Shown here: piece by piece, positions 56,904 through 64,000 of the stretch
Numbering within the stretch: position 1 is the first letter of the stretch
How the letters are laid out: the number at the start of each line of letters is the position of its first letter
Program-made: the position numbers and the translations under genes
From: Acaudatibacter sp963835495
Lineage (GTDB): Bacteria > Pseudomonadota > Alphaproteobacteria > Caulobacterales > Caulobacteraceae
Length of the DNA stretch: 64,000 bases
Direction: 5' to 3'
Assembly: GCA_963835495.1 (NCBI GenBank)
Contig: CAWIFQ010000003.1
Coordinates: forward strand, 248,001-312,000
The notes under the pieces: model-generated
What the model saw: only the letters and a program-made list of their open reading frames with translations
The model's database searches: none
What the model was told of the DNA's origin: nothing

Positions 56904-58073
56904 ATGTCGAGACGACCGGCAGCGCGGCCTCTGGGCTGGAACCTCGTCGCGGCGTGCCTCGCCTTGGCGCTGGCCGCGTGCGGCGCCGCGTCCGCCGATC
57001 GGGGAGCCGATCGCAGCCGGAGCATCGCCGACCAGGCTCGCACCCTGACGCCAGAGGGCCTCGCGCGGCTCCAGCGCGGCATGGGCGAGGGCGCGCTGGC
57101 GATCGCCGCGCGGTTCGAACCGGCGGCGCACCGCGATGTCTGGGACCGGCCGAGCGGCTGGACCTCGCTCAGCCTTGCTGCGCCGCCGCCGTTCCCGTTC
57201 GCCCAGCTGACCGCCGCCGACGCCGCGACGCTCAACGCCGTGCTGCCGATCGACGACGCCGATTTCGCCCCGGCCCAGCCGTTCTTCCTGCGCGTCAGCG
57301 GCCCGGAGCGCGAACGCGCCGTGCTGTGCATGGCCCAGGCGATCTACTACGAGGCCGCGCTCGAGCCGACCGACGGCCAACAGGCGGTGGCCCAGACCGT
57401 GCTCAACCGGGTGCGGCATCCCGACTTCCCCAAGTCGGTCTGCGGCGTGGTCTACGAAGGCGCGCAGCTGCCGATCGGCTGCCAGTTCTCGTTCACCTGC
57501 GACGGTTCGCTGGCCCGCCCGCCGATCGAGCCCTACTGGACGCGCGCCAAGACGGTGGCCGAGGCCGCGCTGGACGGCTTTGTCGCCAAGGACATCGGCT
57601 CGGCCACTCACTACCACGCCGACTACGTGTTCCCGCGCTGGGGACCGCAGATGGTCAAGATCGTCCAGCTGGGCGCGCACATCTTCTACCGTTTCCCGGG
57701 CCCCGCCGGCGCGCCACAGGTGCTGACCGGGCGCTACGCCGGCCGTGAGCTCGCCGTCGCGCTCGTCAGCCCGGCCCAGGCCGCGCTCGAGGCGGCGAGG
57801 GCCGCCCAGGGCGCGGGACTTGGCGCTGGTCAGACGCAGACCGTTGCGTCGATTGTAGGGGCGCGGCCGATGCTGCTGATCCCGCCGGCGTCGCCTGGCG
57901 CGCCGGACGCCGCCGGCGCCGCCAGCGACGCGCGGGCGGTGGTCCTGCCCGGCCACTACATCAACGGCCGGCGCATGCCGACCCGGGCGGAAATCGCCAG
58001 GATCAACGCCCTCCTGCCGCCCAATCCGGCCGACGACGCCCCGATCGCGACGGCGGGCGGCGACGGCCGCTAG
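56904..58073 (+). CDS. SleB-type cell-wall hydrolase, paralogue 2
   Basis: 389 residues from ATG 56904. Signal LGWNLVAACLALALAACG carries a lipobox-like LAAC, so it may be a lipoprotein. The Hydrolase_2 domain has VLCMAQAIYYEAALEPTDGQ (catalytic Glu), QAVAQTVLNRVRHPDFPKSV, CGVVYEGAQLPIGCQFSFTC and SATHYHADYVFPRW. About 120 residues precede the domain and a long low-complexity tail follows. Close in core to the protein at 43098-44039. Confidence 0.9.
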   Translation: MSRRPAARPLGWNLVAACLALALAACGAASADRGADRSRSIADQARTLTPEGLARLQRGMGEGALAIAARFEPAAHRDVWDRPSGWTSLSLAAPPPFPFAQLTAADAATLNAVLPIDDADFAPAQPFFLRVSGPERERAVLCMAQAIYYEAALEPTDGQQAVAQTVLNRVRHPDFPKSVCGVVYEGAQLPIGCQFSFTCDGSLARPPIEPYWTRAKTVAEAALDGFVAKDIGSATHYHADYVFPRWGPQMVKIVQLGAHIFYRFPGPAGAPQVLTGRYAGRELAVALVSPAQAALEAARAAQGAGLGAGQTQTVASIVGARPMLLIPPASPGAPDAAGAASDARAVVLPGHYINGRRMPTRAEIARINALLPPNPADDAPIATAGGDGR

Positions 58074-58151
58074 AAGGGTCCGCCCTCTGGCAGCCGCGCT
58101 TCCGGCTGCTCCGAGGCCTGGAACGAAGCCGGACATTTGCTGGTGTTTGCG

Positions 58152-58634
58152 CTAGACGCCGAATGCGCGCGGGTAGTCGACCTTGATCGGGGCGGCGAGG
58201 GCGCCCGGGATCAGCTCCAGCGCCATGAAGGCCGGCAGGTGCGCGAAAGGCGAGGCGATGTTTGCGGCCGCCTCATGCGAGAAACCGAAGCGCGGGTAGT
58301 AGTCGACGTGGCCCAGCACCACCACCGCCTCGGCGCCTTGCGCCCGCATCGCCTCGACGCCCGCCCGGCACAGCGCCTCGCCCCAGCCGCGGCCCTGCTG
58401 GTCAGGCCTTACGGCGACGGGGCCGAGGCCCGCGACGCGCGCGACGGGTTCGGTGGTCATGCGGCTGAACAGGATGTGGCCGACGATCTCGCCGTCCTCC
58501 TCCGCCACCAGCTCGAGCAACGCCGCACCCTCGGCGCGCACGCCTTCGACGATCAGCGCCTCGTCCTCGCGCCCGAACGCGGCGGCCTCCACCGCGTGGA
58601 TGGCGGGGAAGTCCTTCGGTTTGGGGGGCCTCAC
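58152..58634 (-). CDS. GNAT-family N-acetyltransferase (YhbS-like)
   Basis: 160 residues from a GTG that overlaps the trxB stop (GTGA). Family pattern: IHAVEAAAFGREDEALIVEG, VGHILFSRMTTEPVARVAGL, GPVAVRPDQQGRGWGEALCR (acetyl-CoA loop Q-x-x-G-x-G/W) and VVLGHVDYYPRFGFSHEAA. Probably coupled to trxB translation. Substrate unknown. Confidence 0.88.
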   Translation of the reverse strand: MRPPKPKDFPAIHAVEAAAFGREDEALIVEGVRAEGAALLELVAEEDGEIVGHILFSRMTTEPVARVAGLGPVAVRPDQQGRGWGEALCRAGVEAMRAQGAEAVVVLGHVDYYPRFGFSHEAAANIASPFAHLPAFMALELIPGALAAPIKVDYPRAFGV

Positions 58635-59650
58635 CAAACCCCGATCTTCTCGGCTTCGTGGTGCGAGAGCGGCTTGTGCGCGGCCTCGTGGTCCTTCTCG
58701 GCCAGGAACCGCACCGCCTCCAGCGCCGCCATGCAGCCCATGCCGGCGGCGGTGACGGCCTGGCGGTAGACGTCGTCGGTGACGTCGCCGGCGGCGTAGA
58801 CCCCCTCGATCGCGGTCGATGCCGTGCCGGGCGTCACGTGCAGGTAGCCGGCCGCGTCCATCTCCAGCTGGCCCTTGAACAGCTCCGAGGCCGGCGCGTG
58901 GCCGATGGCGACGAAGACGCCGTCGCAGGCCAGATCCTGCGTTTCGCCCGTTTGCATGCTCTTCAGCCTGACGCCGGTGACGCCCATCGGGTCGGCGCCG
59001 CCCAGCACTTCCTCCACCGCGTGGTCCCAGACCACGGCGATCTTCGGATTGTGGAACAGCCGCTCCTGCAGGATGCGCTCGGCGCGCAGCTCGTCGCGGC
59101 GGTGCACCAGCGTCACCTTGCTGGCGAAGCTGGTGAGGAACAGCGCCTCCTCGACCGCCGTGTTGCCGCCGCCGACCACCACCACTTCCTTGCCGCGGTA
59201 GAAGAAGCCGTCGCAGGTGGCGCAGGCCGAAACCCCGAAGCCCTGGAACTTCTGCTCCGACGGCAGGCCCAGCCACTTCGCCTCGGCGCCGGTGGAGATG
59301 ATCAGGGTCTCGGCCAGCCACACCTCGCCGCTGTCGCAGGCGACGCGGAACGGCCGGCGCGAAAGATCGGCGGAGACGACGATGTCGTTGACCATCTCGG
59401 CGCCGACGGCCTCGGCCTGGGCCTTCATCTGCTCCATCAGCCACGGGCCTTGAATCACCTCCGCGAAGCCGGGGTAGTTCTCGACATCGGTGGTGATGGT
59501 CAGCTGCCCGCCCGGCGTCAGGCCGGCGATCAGCACCGGGTTGAGCAGGGCGCGGGCGGCGTAGACGGCGGCGGTGTAGCCGGCGGGGCCCGATCCGATG
59601 ATCAGGCAGCGCGTGCGGCGGGGTTCGGGTTGGGGGGCTGTTTCAGACAT
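58631..59650 (-). CDS. trxB: TrxB thioredoxin reductase
   Basis: TrxB uses NADPH and FAD to reduce thioredoxin. 339 residues: FAD motif IIGSGPAGYTAAVYAARA, ENYPGFAEVIQGPWLMEQMK, redox-active CATC in GVSACATCDGFFYRGKEV, NADPH motif VVVVGGGNTAVEEALFL and GVYAAGDVTDDVYRQAVTAA. The C-terminus HHEAEKIGVW is typical of alphaproteobacteria. Followed by the coupled GNAT gene. Confidence 0.97.
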   Translation of the reverse strand: MSETAPQPEPRRTRCLIIGSGPAGYTAAVYAARALLNPVLIAGLTPGGQLTITTDVENYPGFAEVIQGPWLMEQMKAQAEAVGAEMVNDIVVSADLSRRPFRVACDSGEVWLAETLIISTGAEAKWLGLPSEQKFQGFGVSACATCDGFFYRGKEVVVVGGGNTAVEEALFLTSFASKVTLVHRRDELRAERILQERLFHNPKIAVVWDHAVEEVLGGADPMGVTGVRLKSMQTGETQDLACDGVFVAIGHAPASELFKGQLEMDAAGYLHVTPGTASTAIEGVYAAGDVTDDVYRQAVTAAGMGCMAALEAVRFLAEKDHEAAHKPLSHHEAEKIGVW

Positions 59651-59690
59651 GGCCTTATTATGTAGCGAGGATTCCGACTAAAGCGATCCC

Positions 59691-60749
59691 GTGAACCCGT
59701 CATCCCCCTCGCGCATCCTGTTCCTCGCCGACGCCGGCCCCGAGGTAGGAGGCGGCCACGTCATGCGCTGCCTGACCCTGGCCAGGGCGCTGGTCGAGCG
59801 CGGGGCCGAGTGCGCCTTCGTCGAGTCCCGCGCCGCCGCGCCGATCCTGCGCCGCTTCGGCTGGCCGGCGCAGACGCTGCTGGCGATGGCCGACGCCCAG
59901 GACCTGTCCGCCCTGATCGACTCGGCGGAGAACTTCGCCGAGCGCCTGCAGGTCGACGCCGTCGTCGTCGACCACTACGGCGTCGGCTGGATGCAGGAGC
60001 AGAGGCTGCGCATCCATGGCCGCCGCCTCGCCGTGATCGATGATCTGGCCGATCGCCGCCATGCCTGCGATCTGCTGGTCGATCCCGGCTATGGCCGCCG
60101 CCGCGAGCACTACGACGGGCTGATCGACGGCGACTGCGCGACCCTGCTCGGACCCAGCCACGCGCTGGTGCGTCCAGAGTTCGGCTCGGCGCGGCAGCGG
60201 GCGCTCGGCCGGCGGGCCAAGCACGGACCGGTCCGCCGCGCCCTGGTCGCGCTCGGCCTCACCGACGTCGGCGGGGTCACGGGCCGCGTCGTGACCGCGC
60301 TGTCCGACGTGCTCGGCGACGTGCGGCTCGACGTCGTGCTCGGCGCGGACGCCCCCAGCCTGCCGGCGCTCAGGGCGGCGGCGCAGACCGATCGGCGGCT
60401 GCATCTGTGGGTCGACACCGCCGAGATGGCGTCGCTGATGGCCGACGCCGACATCGCCATCGGCGCCGGCGGCTCCAGCGTCTGGGAGCGCGCGACCGTC
60501 GGGCTGCCGTCGGCGACTCTCGTGCTGGCGGACAATCAGCGCGCGATGATCGACCACATGGCCGGGGCCGGGTTCACGTTGGCGGTCGACGTCGCCGAGC
60601 CCGAATTCGAGCCGCGCCTTCGCGAGAGCTGGAGCCGCCTGATCGACGACCGCCAGCTGCGCTGGGACCTCAGCGCGCGCTCCAGCGAGCTCTGCGACAG
60701 CCGCGGCGCCGAGCGGGTTGCGGAAGCGATGATGGACCTGCTGCGCTAA
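59691..60749 (+). CDS. pseG: PseG, UDP-sugar hydrolase of pseudaminic acid synthesis
   Basis: PseG removes UDP from UDP-2,4-diacetamido-trideoxy-altropyranose in nonulosonic acid synthesis. 352 residues from GTG 59691: FLADAGPEVGGGHVMRCLTL (GxGHxxRC motif), DAVVVDHYGVGWMQEQRLR, RLAVIDDLADRRHACDLLVD, then ADIAIGAGGSSVWERATVGL and PSATLVLADNQRAMIDHMAG. Caulobacter uses this pathway (flm genes) to glycosylate flagellin, so it likely supports the flagellum. The pathway genes pseB, pseC and pseI are not in this window. Confidence 0.93.
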   Translation: MNPSSPSRILFLADAGPEVGGGHVMRCLTLARALVERGAECAFVESRAAAPILRRFGWPAQTLLAMADAQDLSALIDSAENFAERLQVDAVVVDHYGVGWMQEQRLRIHGRRLAVIDDLADRRHACDLLVDPGYGRRREHYDGLIDGDCATLLGPSHALVRPEFGSARQRALGRRAKHGPVRRALVALGLTDVGGVTGRVVTALSDVLGDVRLDVVLGADAPSLPALRAAAQTDRRLHLWVDTAEMASLMADADIAIGAGGSSVWERATVGLPSATLVLADNQRAMIDHMAGAGFTLAVDVAEPEFEPRLRESWSRLIDDRQLRWDLSARSSELCDSRGAERVAEAMMDLLR

Positions 60750-60862
60750 CCCGCAGTGTCGTGGCCCTAGGTTGTGGACGCTCGCTCGCCGAACGTTGAT
60801 TTTCCAATCGCCACGGCTAAGGTCCCCGCGGACTTTGATGGGTCCGGAGGGAGAAGACGACC

Positions 60863-61114
60863 ATGAAAACGAGCACAACGATGGCGCTCACGGCGGCTGC
60901 CCTGGCAGTCGGACTCGGCGCTGGCTTCGGCTTCAGCCACGCGTCGGCCGACCAGCCGCACATGCAATCCGCGCTCGGCGATCTGAAGGCCGCGGCCGGG
61001 GAACTGCAGGCGGCCGAGCGTGACAAGGGCGGCCACCGCGTCAAGGCGCTCGACCTGACCAACCGGGCGATCACTGAAGTAGAGGCCGGCATCGCGGTCG
61101 GCGCGGGCAGGTAG
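60863..61114 (+). CDS. Small exported protein
   Basis: 83 residues from ATG 60863 with GGAGGGAG upstream. Signal MALTAAALAVGLGAGFGFSH with cleavage near HASA. The mature part is a single helical segment, MQSALGDLKAAAGELQAAER then HRVKALDLTNRAITEVEAGI, similar to short periplasmic helical-hairpin proteins. No known function. Confidence 0.65.
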   Translation: MKTSTTMALTAAALAVGLGAGFGFSHASADQPHMQSALGDLKAAAGELQAAERDKGGHRVKALDLTNRAITEVEAGIAVGAGR

Positions 61115-61156
61115 CCGAGCTCGGCCGCGACCTACGTCAGGCTCGCGGCCGGCGCT

Positions 61157-61729
61157 CTACGCGATCACCGGGGGCTCGAACCCCCGCAGCCTGAGCCGCT
61201 GGGCCATCGCCGGCCGCTTCTCGCGCCAGTCGGCCGCCAGTAGCCCGAGGCCGAGCACGTCGACCCGCACGTCGTCCTTCAGGACGTGGCCGCGGAACCG
61301 TGCCTCGACGGTGAAACCGAAGGTCTCGTGCAGCTTCCACACCGCCTCGTTCGACGCCAGCACCTCGCACCAGAGCTTGGCGAACTTCAGCCCCTCGAAC
61401 ACGAACTCCAGCACCCAGTATTCGACGTAGGAGCCCAGCCCCAGGCCGCGCACGCCGGGATCGGCCAGGTAGTAGGCCCAGGCGCAGCGCTGGTTGCGGC
61501 GGTCGATGTCGTAGAGATTGGCGAGGCCCACCGGGGCGTCATCGGCGGTGATGATCCAGTAGCGCCGGCTCTCGTCCTCATCGATGCCGGCGAACCAGGC
61601 CGCGTGCTCCTCGGCGGAGATCAGGTGGTCGGTGTACATGTAGGCCCGCACGTCGGGCGAGTTGCGCCAGGCGAGGATGCGATCGCGATCCTCGTCCTCC
61701 AGCCGCCGCAGCTCGACGCGTGGCGCCAT
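61157..61729 (-). CDS. pseH: PseH-like N-acetyltransferase
   Basis: 190 residues, GNAT fold: LRRLEDEDRDRILAWRNSPD, VRAYMYTDHLISAEEHAAWF, WIITADDAPVGLANLYDIDR, GVRGLGLGSYVEYWVLEFVF (acetyl-CoA site) and LASNEAVWKLHETFGFTVEA. These motifs match PseH, which N-acetylates UDP-4-amino-sugar intermediates of pseudaminic acid. Lies close to pseG and an SpsF-like gene, though on the opposite strand from pseG, which supports the assignment. Confidence 0.85.
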   Translation of the reverse strand: MAPRVELRRLEDEDRDRILAWRNSPDVRAYMYTDHLISAEEHAAWFAGIDEDESRRYWIITADDAPVGLANLYDIDRRNQRCAWAYYLADPGVRGLGLGSYVEYWVLEFVFEGLKFAKLWCEVLASNEAVWKLHETFGFTVEARFRGHVLKDDVRVDVLGLGLLAADWREKRPAMAQRLRLRGFEPPVIA

Positions 61730-61814
61730 CCGATTCTCCGCCCCCGGATCGCTATCCTACCAGAGATGGTCAACGGGTCGCCCTGAACGTTGCCATCTTG
61801 AGCTGCCTCTTCCC

Positions 61815-61905
61815 GACGTCATGGCCGGGCCTGTCCCGGCCACCCATGGGCGCGGCCGCACGATGGATCGCTGGCATTCCGCGCTGCGCGCTCCAGCCGC
61901 GATGA
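61815..61905. repeat. REP-like palindromes
   Basis: ATGGCCGGGCCTGTCCCGGC (61820 region) and a degenerate GGCATTCCGCGCTGCGCGCT (61866 region) are relatives of the repeats at 42682 and 47044. They separate pseH from the SpsF-like gene. Confidence 0.65.
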
Positions 61906-61949
61906 CCTGACCAGGTGGTCCCTAGGCCCGAGGCCCAGCTGGTGCTTCT

Positions 61950-62668
61950 TCAGACCCGCCGCTCGCCGCCCAGCATGGCCAGATCCGGCCGGCCGCGCAC
62001 GAAGTCGCGGACATCGTCCGAGGTGAAGGCCGGCTTGGCCGCATAGAGCGCGTCGTAGACCGCGCTGACAAAGGCGTAGTCGTCGGGCAGATCGACCGTC
62101 CAGCGCACGGCGCCTTCGTCGGCGTCCTGGCTGAAGAAGGCCTGGCGATAGAGCTCGGGATGACGGTGCAGGCCCCAGGTGACGTGCTCGTGCTCCTCGG
62201 GGCTGGACGCCGGCCGGCGGCCGCGCGCAGCGCTGCGGCGGTCATCACCTCGATGTCGAGACCCTTGGGGAAGGTGCGGTGCGGCGGGGTATTGGAGCCA
62301 TAGTCGGCGCCGGCGGCGGTCACGTGCGCGATGGTGGCGTCGATCACCGCCGGATCGGCGAGGGGACAGTCGCCGGTCAGCCGCACGACGTGGTCCGCCG
62401 GCCCATAGGCGTCCAGCGCGCCGACGAAGCGCGCCAGCACATCGTCCAGCGGGCCGCGATGCACGGCGACGCCGGCGCGGGCCAGCACGTCGGCCAGGGC
62501 GTCGTCGCTGGCGTCGACGCTGGTCGCCACCACCAGCCGATCGATTCGCTCGGCCCGCGCCACCCGCTCGATCTGACGCAGGATCATCGGCGCGCCGGCG
62601 AGGGGCAAAAGCACCTTGCCCGGCAACCGGGTCGAGGACATGCGGGCTTGCAGGATGGCTAAGATCAC
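61950..62668 (-). CDS. SpsF-like nucleotidyltransferase (nonulosonate pathway; frameshifted)
   Basis: About 238 residues from GTG 62668. N-terminal cytidylyltransferase-like domain: AILQARMSSTRLPGKVLLPL (nucleotide-binding R-x-x-S-T-R-L-P-G-K), LVVATSVDASDDALADVLA, VVRLTGDCPLADPAVIDATI. After an indel near 62210: EEHEHVTWGLHRHPELYRQA, AVRWTVDLPDDYAFVSAVYD and LAMLGGERRV. COG1861-type proteins like this sit in pse/leg clusters and act as CMP-sugar synthetase-like enzymes. Starts 28 bases after greA on the same strand. Confidence 0.8.
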
Positions 62669-62696
62669 CCCCTCCCCGCCGAGGGGAAGGGAGTTT

Positions 62697-63171
62697 TCAC
62701 ACCCACTCGATCTTGAGGATCTCGTACGCCTTGACGCCGCCGGGGGTGTTCACCTCGACCACGTCGCCCATCTCCTTGCCGATCATGGCCCGGGCGATCG
62801 GCGAGGCGATCGAGATCTTGCCCGAGCGCACGTCGGCCTCGTGTTCGCCGACGATCTGGTAGCGCGCCAATTCTCCTCGGTGTCCTCGTCGACCACGCTG
62901 ACCGTGGCCCCGAATTTCACCTGCGCGCCCGAGAGCTTCGAGACGTCGATGATCTGGGCGCGCGCGATCTTGTCCTCGATCTCGGCGATCCGGCCTTCGA
63001 TCCAGCCCTGCCGATCCTTGGCGGCGTGGTATTCGGCGTTTTCCGAGAGGTCACCATGCGGCGCGCCTCCGCTATGGCGGCGATTACGGTCGGCCGCTCC
63101 AGCGTCTTCAAACGCTTCAGTTCATCGTCGAGGGCTTGATAGCCCTCGGCGGTCATCGGCACCTTTTCCAT
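62697..63171 (-). CDS. greA: GreA transcription elongation factor (two frameshifts)
   Basis: GreA rescues backtracked RNA polymerase. About 158 residues: MEKVPMTAEGYQALDDELKR, LKTLERPTVIAAIAEARRHG, then DLSENAEYHAAKDRQGWIEG (acidic tip D-x-x-E-N/A-E-Y), IAEIEDKIARAQIIDVSKL, and the C-domain VGEHEADVRSGKISIASPIA with ARAMIGKEMGDVVEVNTPGG. Indels near 63052 (adjacent to CATGG) and 62870 break the frame. Intact function is expected. Confidence 0.93.
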
Positions 63172-63532
63172 ATGGGTGTTGGCTCAACTCGCCCTGCTTA
63201 AGAAATCCTCTCCGGCCGCGGGCGCGGACGTCCGGGGGGAGAAAGACTAGGGTCGGAAGCCCCGAAACTCAAGAGCCCCCGCGTTGCGTTGCACCATCGG
63301 CTTGAAGCGGCGGTGCGTCGTGGCGGGTAATCTAGGGTCGCAGGACCGCCACCGCAAACGCGGCAAACAAGATCGGGTTCAACATCCAGCTTCCGGACGA
63401 GCCAGGCGCGCATTTCTCGGCCGTGGCGATGAAGGCCCGATCGTCTCGCGCACGGCGCCCCAGACGCGCTATGTACTGCCCGAAATGCGGCGGGCCTTCG
63501 CGCGTGGCGACGAAGTGGAAAGGCGGGGCTGA
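63172..63532. other. Gap between greA and the MurA-like gene; no supported gene
   Basis: Several short frames cross this divergent region. One from ATG 63430 contains MYCPKCGGPSRVATKWKGG, which looks like a zinc ribbon start but overlaps the next gene. Evidence is too thin to call a gene. Promoters for both flanking genes are expected here. Confidence 0.4.
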
Positions 63533-64000
63533 TTGGCTAATCTGATCGTGCGGGGCGGGCGTCCGCTGCGGGGCCGGGTAATCCCGTCGGCCAACAAGAA
63601 CGCGGTGCTGCCGATCCTCTGCGCCACCTTGCTCACCGACCAGCCGGTGACCTTGCGCGGCGTACCGGACATCACCGACGCGCGCCAGATCGTCGAGCTG
63701 TTCCAGCGGCTGGGCAGCGAGGTCGAGATCGACTTCGAGACCGGGCTGCTGCGCGTCTGCCATCGCGGCCAGCTGAACCCCGAGGCCGCGCGGCTGCCCG
63801 AAGGCATGCGCTCGTCGATCATGCTGATCCCGGCGTTGCTGGCCCGCCTGGGCGAGGCGCGAATCGAGGGCGACGTGAAGGGCTGCACCCTGGGCGTTCG
63901 CGAGATCGACCCGCACATCGAGGTGTTCCAGACCTTCGGCGTCGAGGTGACGCCGGAGCGAGGGCGCGCTGGCGCTGCCGACAACGTCAAGGGCGCACGG
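63533..64000 (+). CDS. Divergent MurA-like (EPSP-synthase-fold) enzyme, N-terminal part
   Basis: About 155 residues to the window edge from a TTG start with AAAGGCGGGG upstream. MurA features: LIVRGGRPLRGRVIPSANKN with the substrate-binding K-N pair, AVLPILCATLLTDQPVTLRG and VPDITDARQIVELFQRLGSE. The central block MRSSIMLIPALLARLGEARI, then GCTLGVREIDPHIEVFQTFG differs clearly from standard MurA (which has MRAS...GPLLAR and GG.(A/C).G.RP(I/V)DLH). An extra base near 63961 shifts the last 12 codons. It could be a second UDP-GlcNAc carboxyvinyltransferase or a specialised paralogue. Confidence 0.72.
   Translation, partial: MANLIVRGGRPLRGRVIPSANKNAVLPILCATLLTDQPVTLRGVPDITDARQIVELFQRLGSEVEIDFETGLLRVCHRGQLNPEAARLPEGMRSSIMLIPALLARLGEARIEGDVKGCTLGVREIDPHIEVFQTFGVEVTPERGRAGAADNVKGAR

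Noticed and set aside
63430..63545. Possible tiny zinc-ribbon gene (MYCPKCGGPSR) before the MurA-like gene
   Set aside because: Very short, preceded by an Arg-rich stretch without coding character, and overlaps the MurA-like start; not enough support.

Overview
The window reads as Caulobacterales chromosome, most like Phenylobacterium or Caulobacter. It is GC-rich, carries the flagellar block flgE-sciP-...-fliF-fliG-fliH-fliN-flbD-flhA, encodes SciP (the CtrA-inhibitory protein of this group) and FlbD, and shows sigma54 promoters with FlbD-type (ftr) elements between divergent hook genes. No rRNA, tRNA, CRISPR array, transposase or integrase was recognised.

Layout. 1-14870: flagellar genes. 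The reverse strand carries fliF-fliG-fliH-fliN-flbD, a class A beta-lactamase wedged between flbD and flhA, then flhA running off the edge; also sciP, flgE, flgD and fliK. The forward strand carries flgK and flgL. 14905-21615: mnmA, a glycosyltransferase, PilZ, HxlR, a damaged alpha/beta hydrolase, a thiolase, two DUF3617 lipoproteins and a small GNAT protein. 21754-31375: a 382-residue unknown, an ArsR-SRPBCC-GST operon with a tandem palindromic operator over the start codon, an acyltransferase/membrane protein/winged-helix operon, a DUF3617 lipoprotein, YceI, a double TonB_C protein and a large hybrid histidine kinase. 31376-39655: accessory-looking DNA rich in foldback repeats. It holds a near-perfect parS site, a DUF3617 lipoprotein, an APH-like kinase, a Dam/DpnI-like chimeric remnant in AT-richer DNA, a displaced 3' fragment of uvrB, a nucleotidyltransferase, a HigBA-like toxin-antitoxin pair, full-length uvrB and a GIY-YIG protein. 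39656-51615: a dienelactone-hydrolase-like enzyme, an ECF42 sigma factor with its DGPF partner, a SleB-type hydrolase, an HtrA-like protease, an SDR/TetR divergent pair, another hydrolase and a TonB-dependent receptor. 51747-56597: the NAD operon nadA-macrodomain-M50 protease-nadB-nadC. 56904-64000: a second SleB-type hydrolase, GNAT, trxB, pseG and pseH with an SpsF-like protein (nonulosonate synthesis, probably for flagellin glycosylation), greA and a divergent MurA-like gene cut by the window edge.

How the genes work together. The first 15 kb builds the MS ring, C-ring, export gate, hook and hook-filament junction. Class II/III control comes from CtrA/SciP and FlbD/sigma54. PseG and PseH plausibly feed flagellin glycosylation. 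The NAD operon makes quinolinate and nicotinate mononucleotide and co-encodes a macrodomain enzyme whose family acts on O-acetyl-ADP-ribose, an NAD breakdown product.

Sequence quality. About a third of the genes, including fliF, fliG, mnmA and greA, are interrupted by 1-2 base indels while both halves stay conserved. Most are explained by one extra base. This pattern points to residual sequencing or assembly error, so broken reading frames are given as single genes spanning the shift, and pseudogene status should not be assumed. The best candidate for something new is the 34.3-37.1 kb region: a uvrB 3'-end duplication bracketing a toxin-antitoxin/nucleotidyltransferase cargo, next to a fused Dam and DpnI-like fragment.
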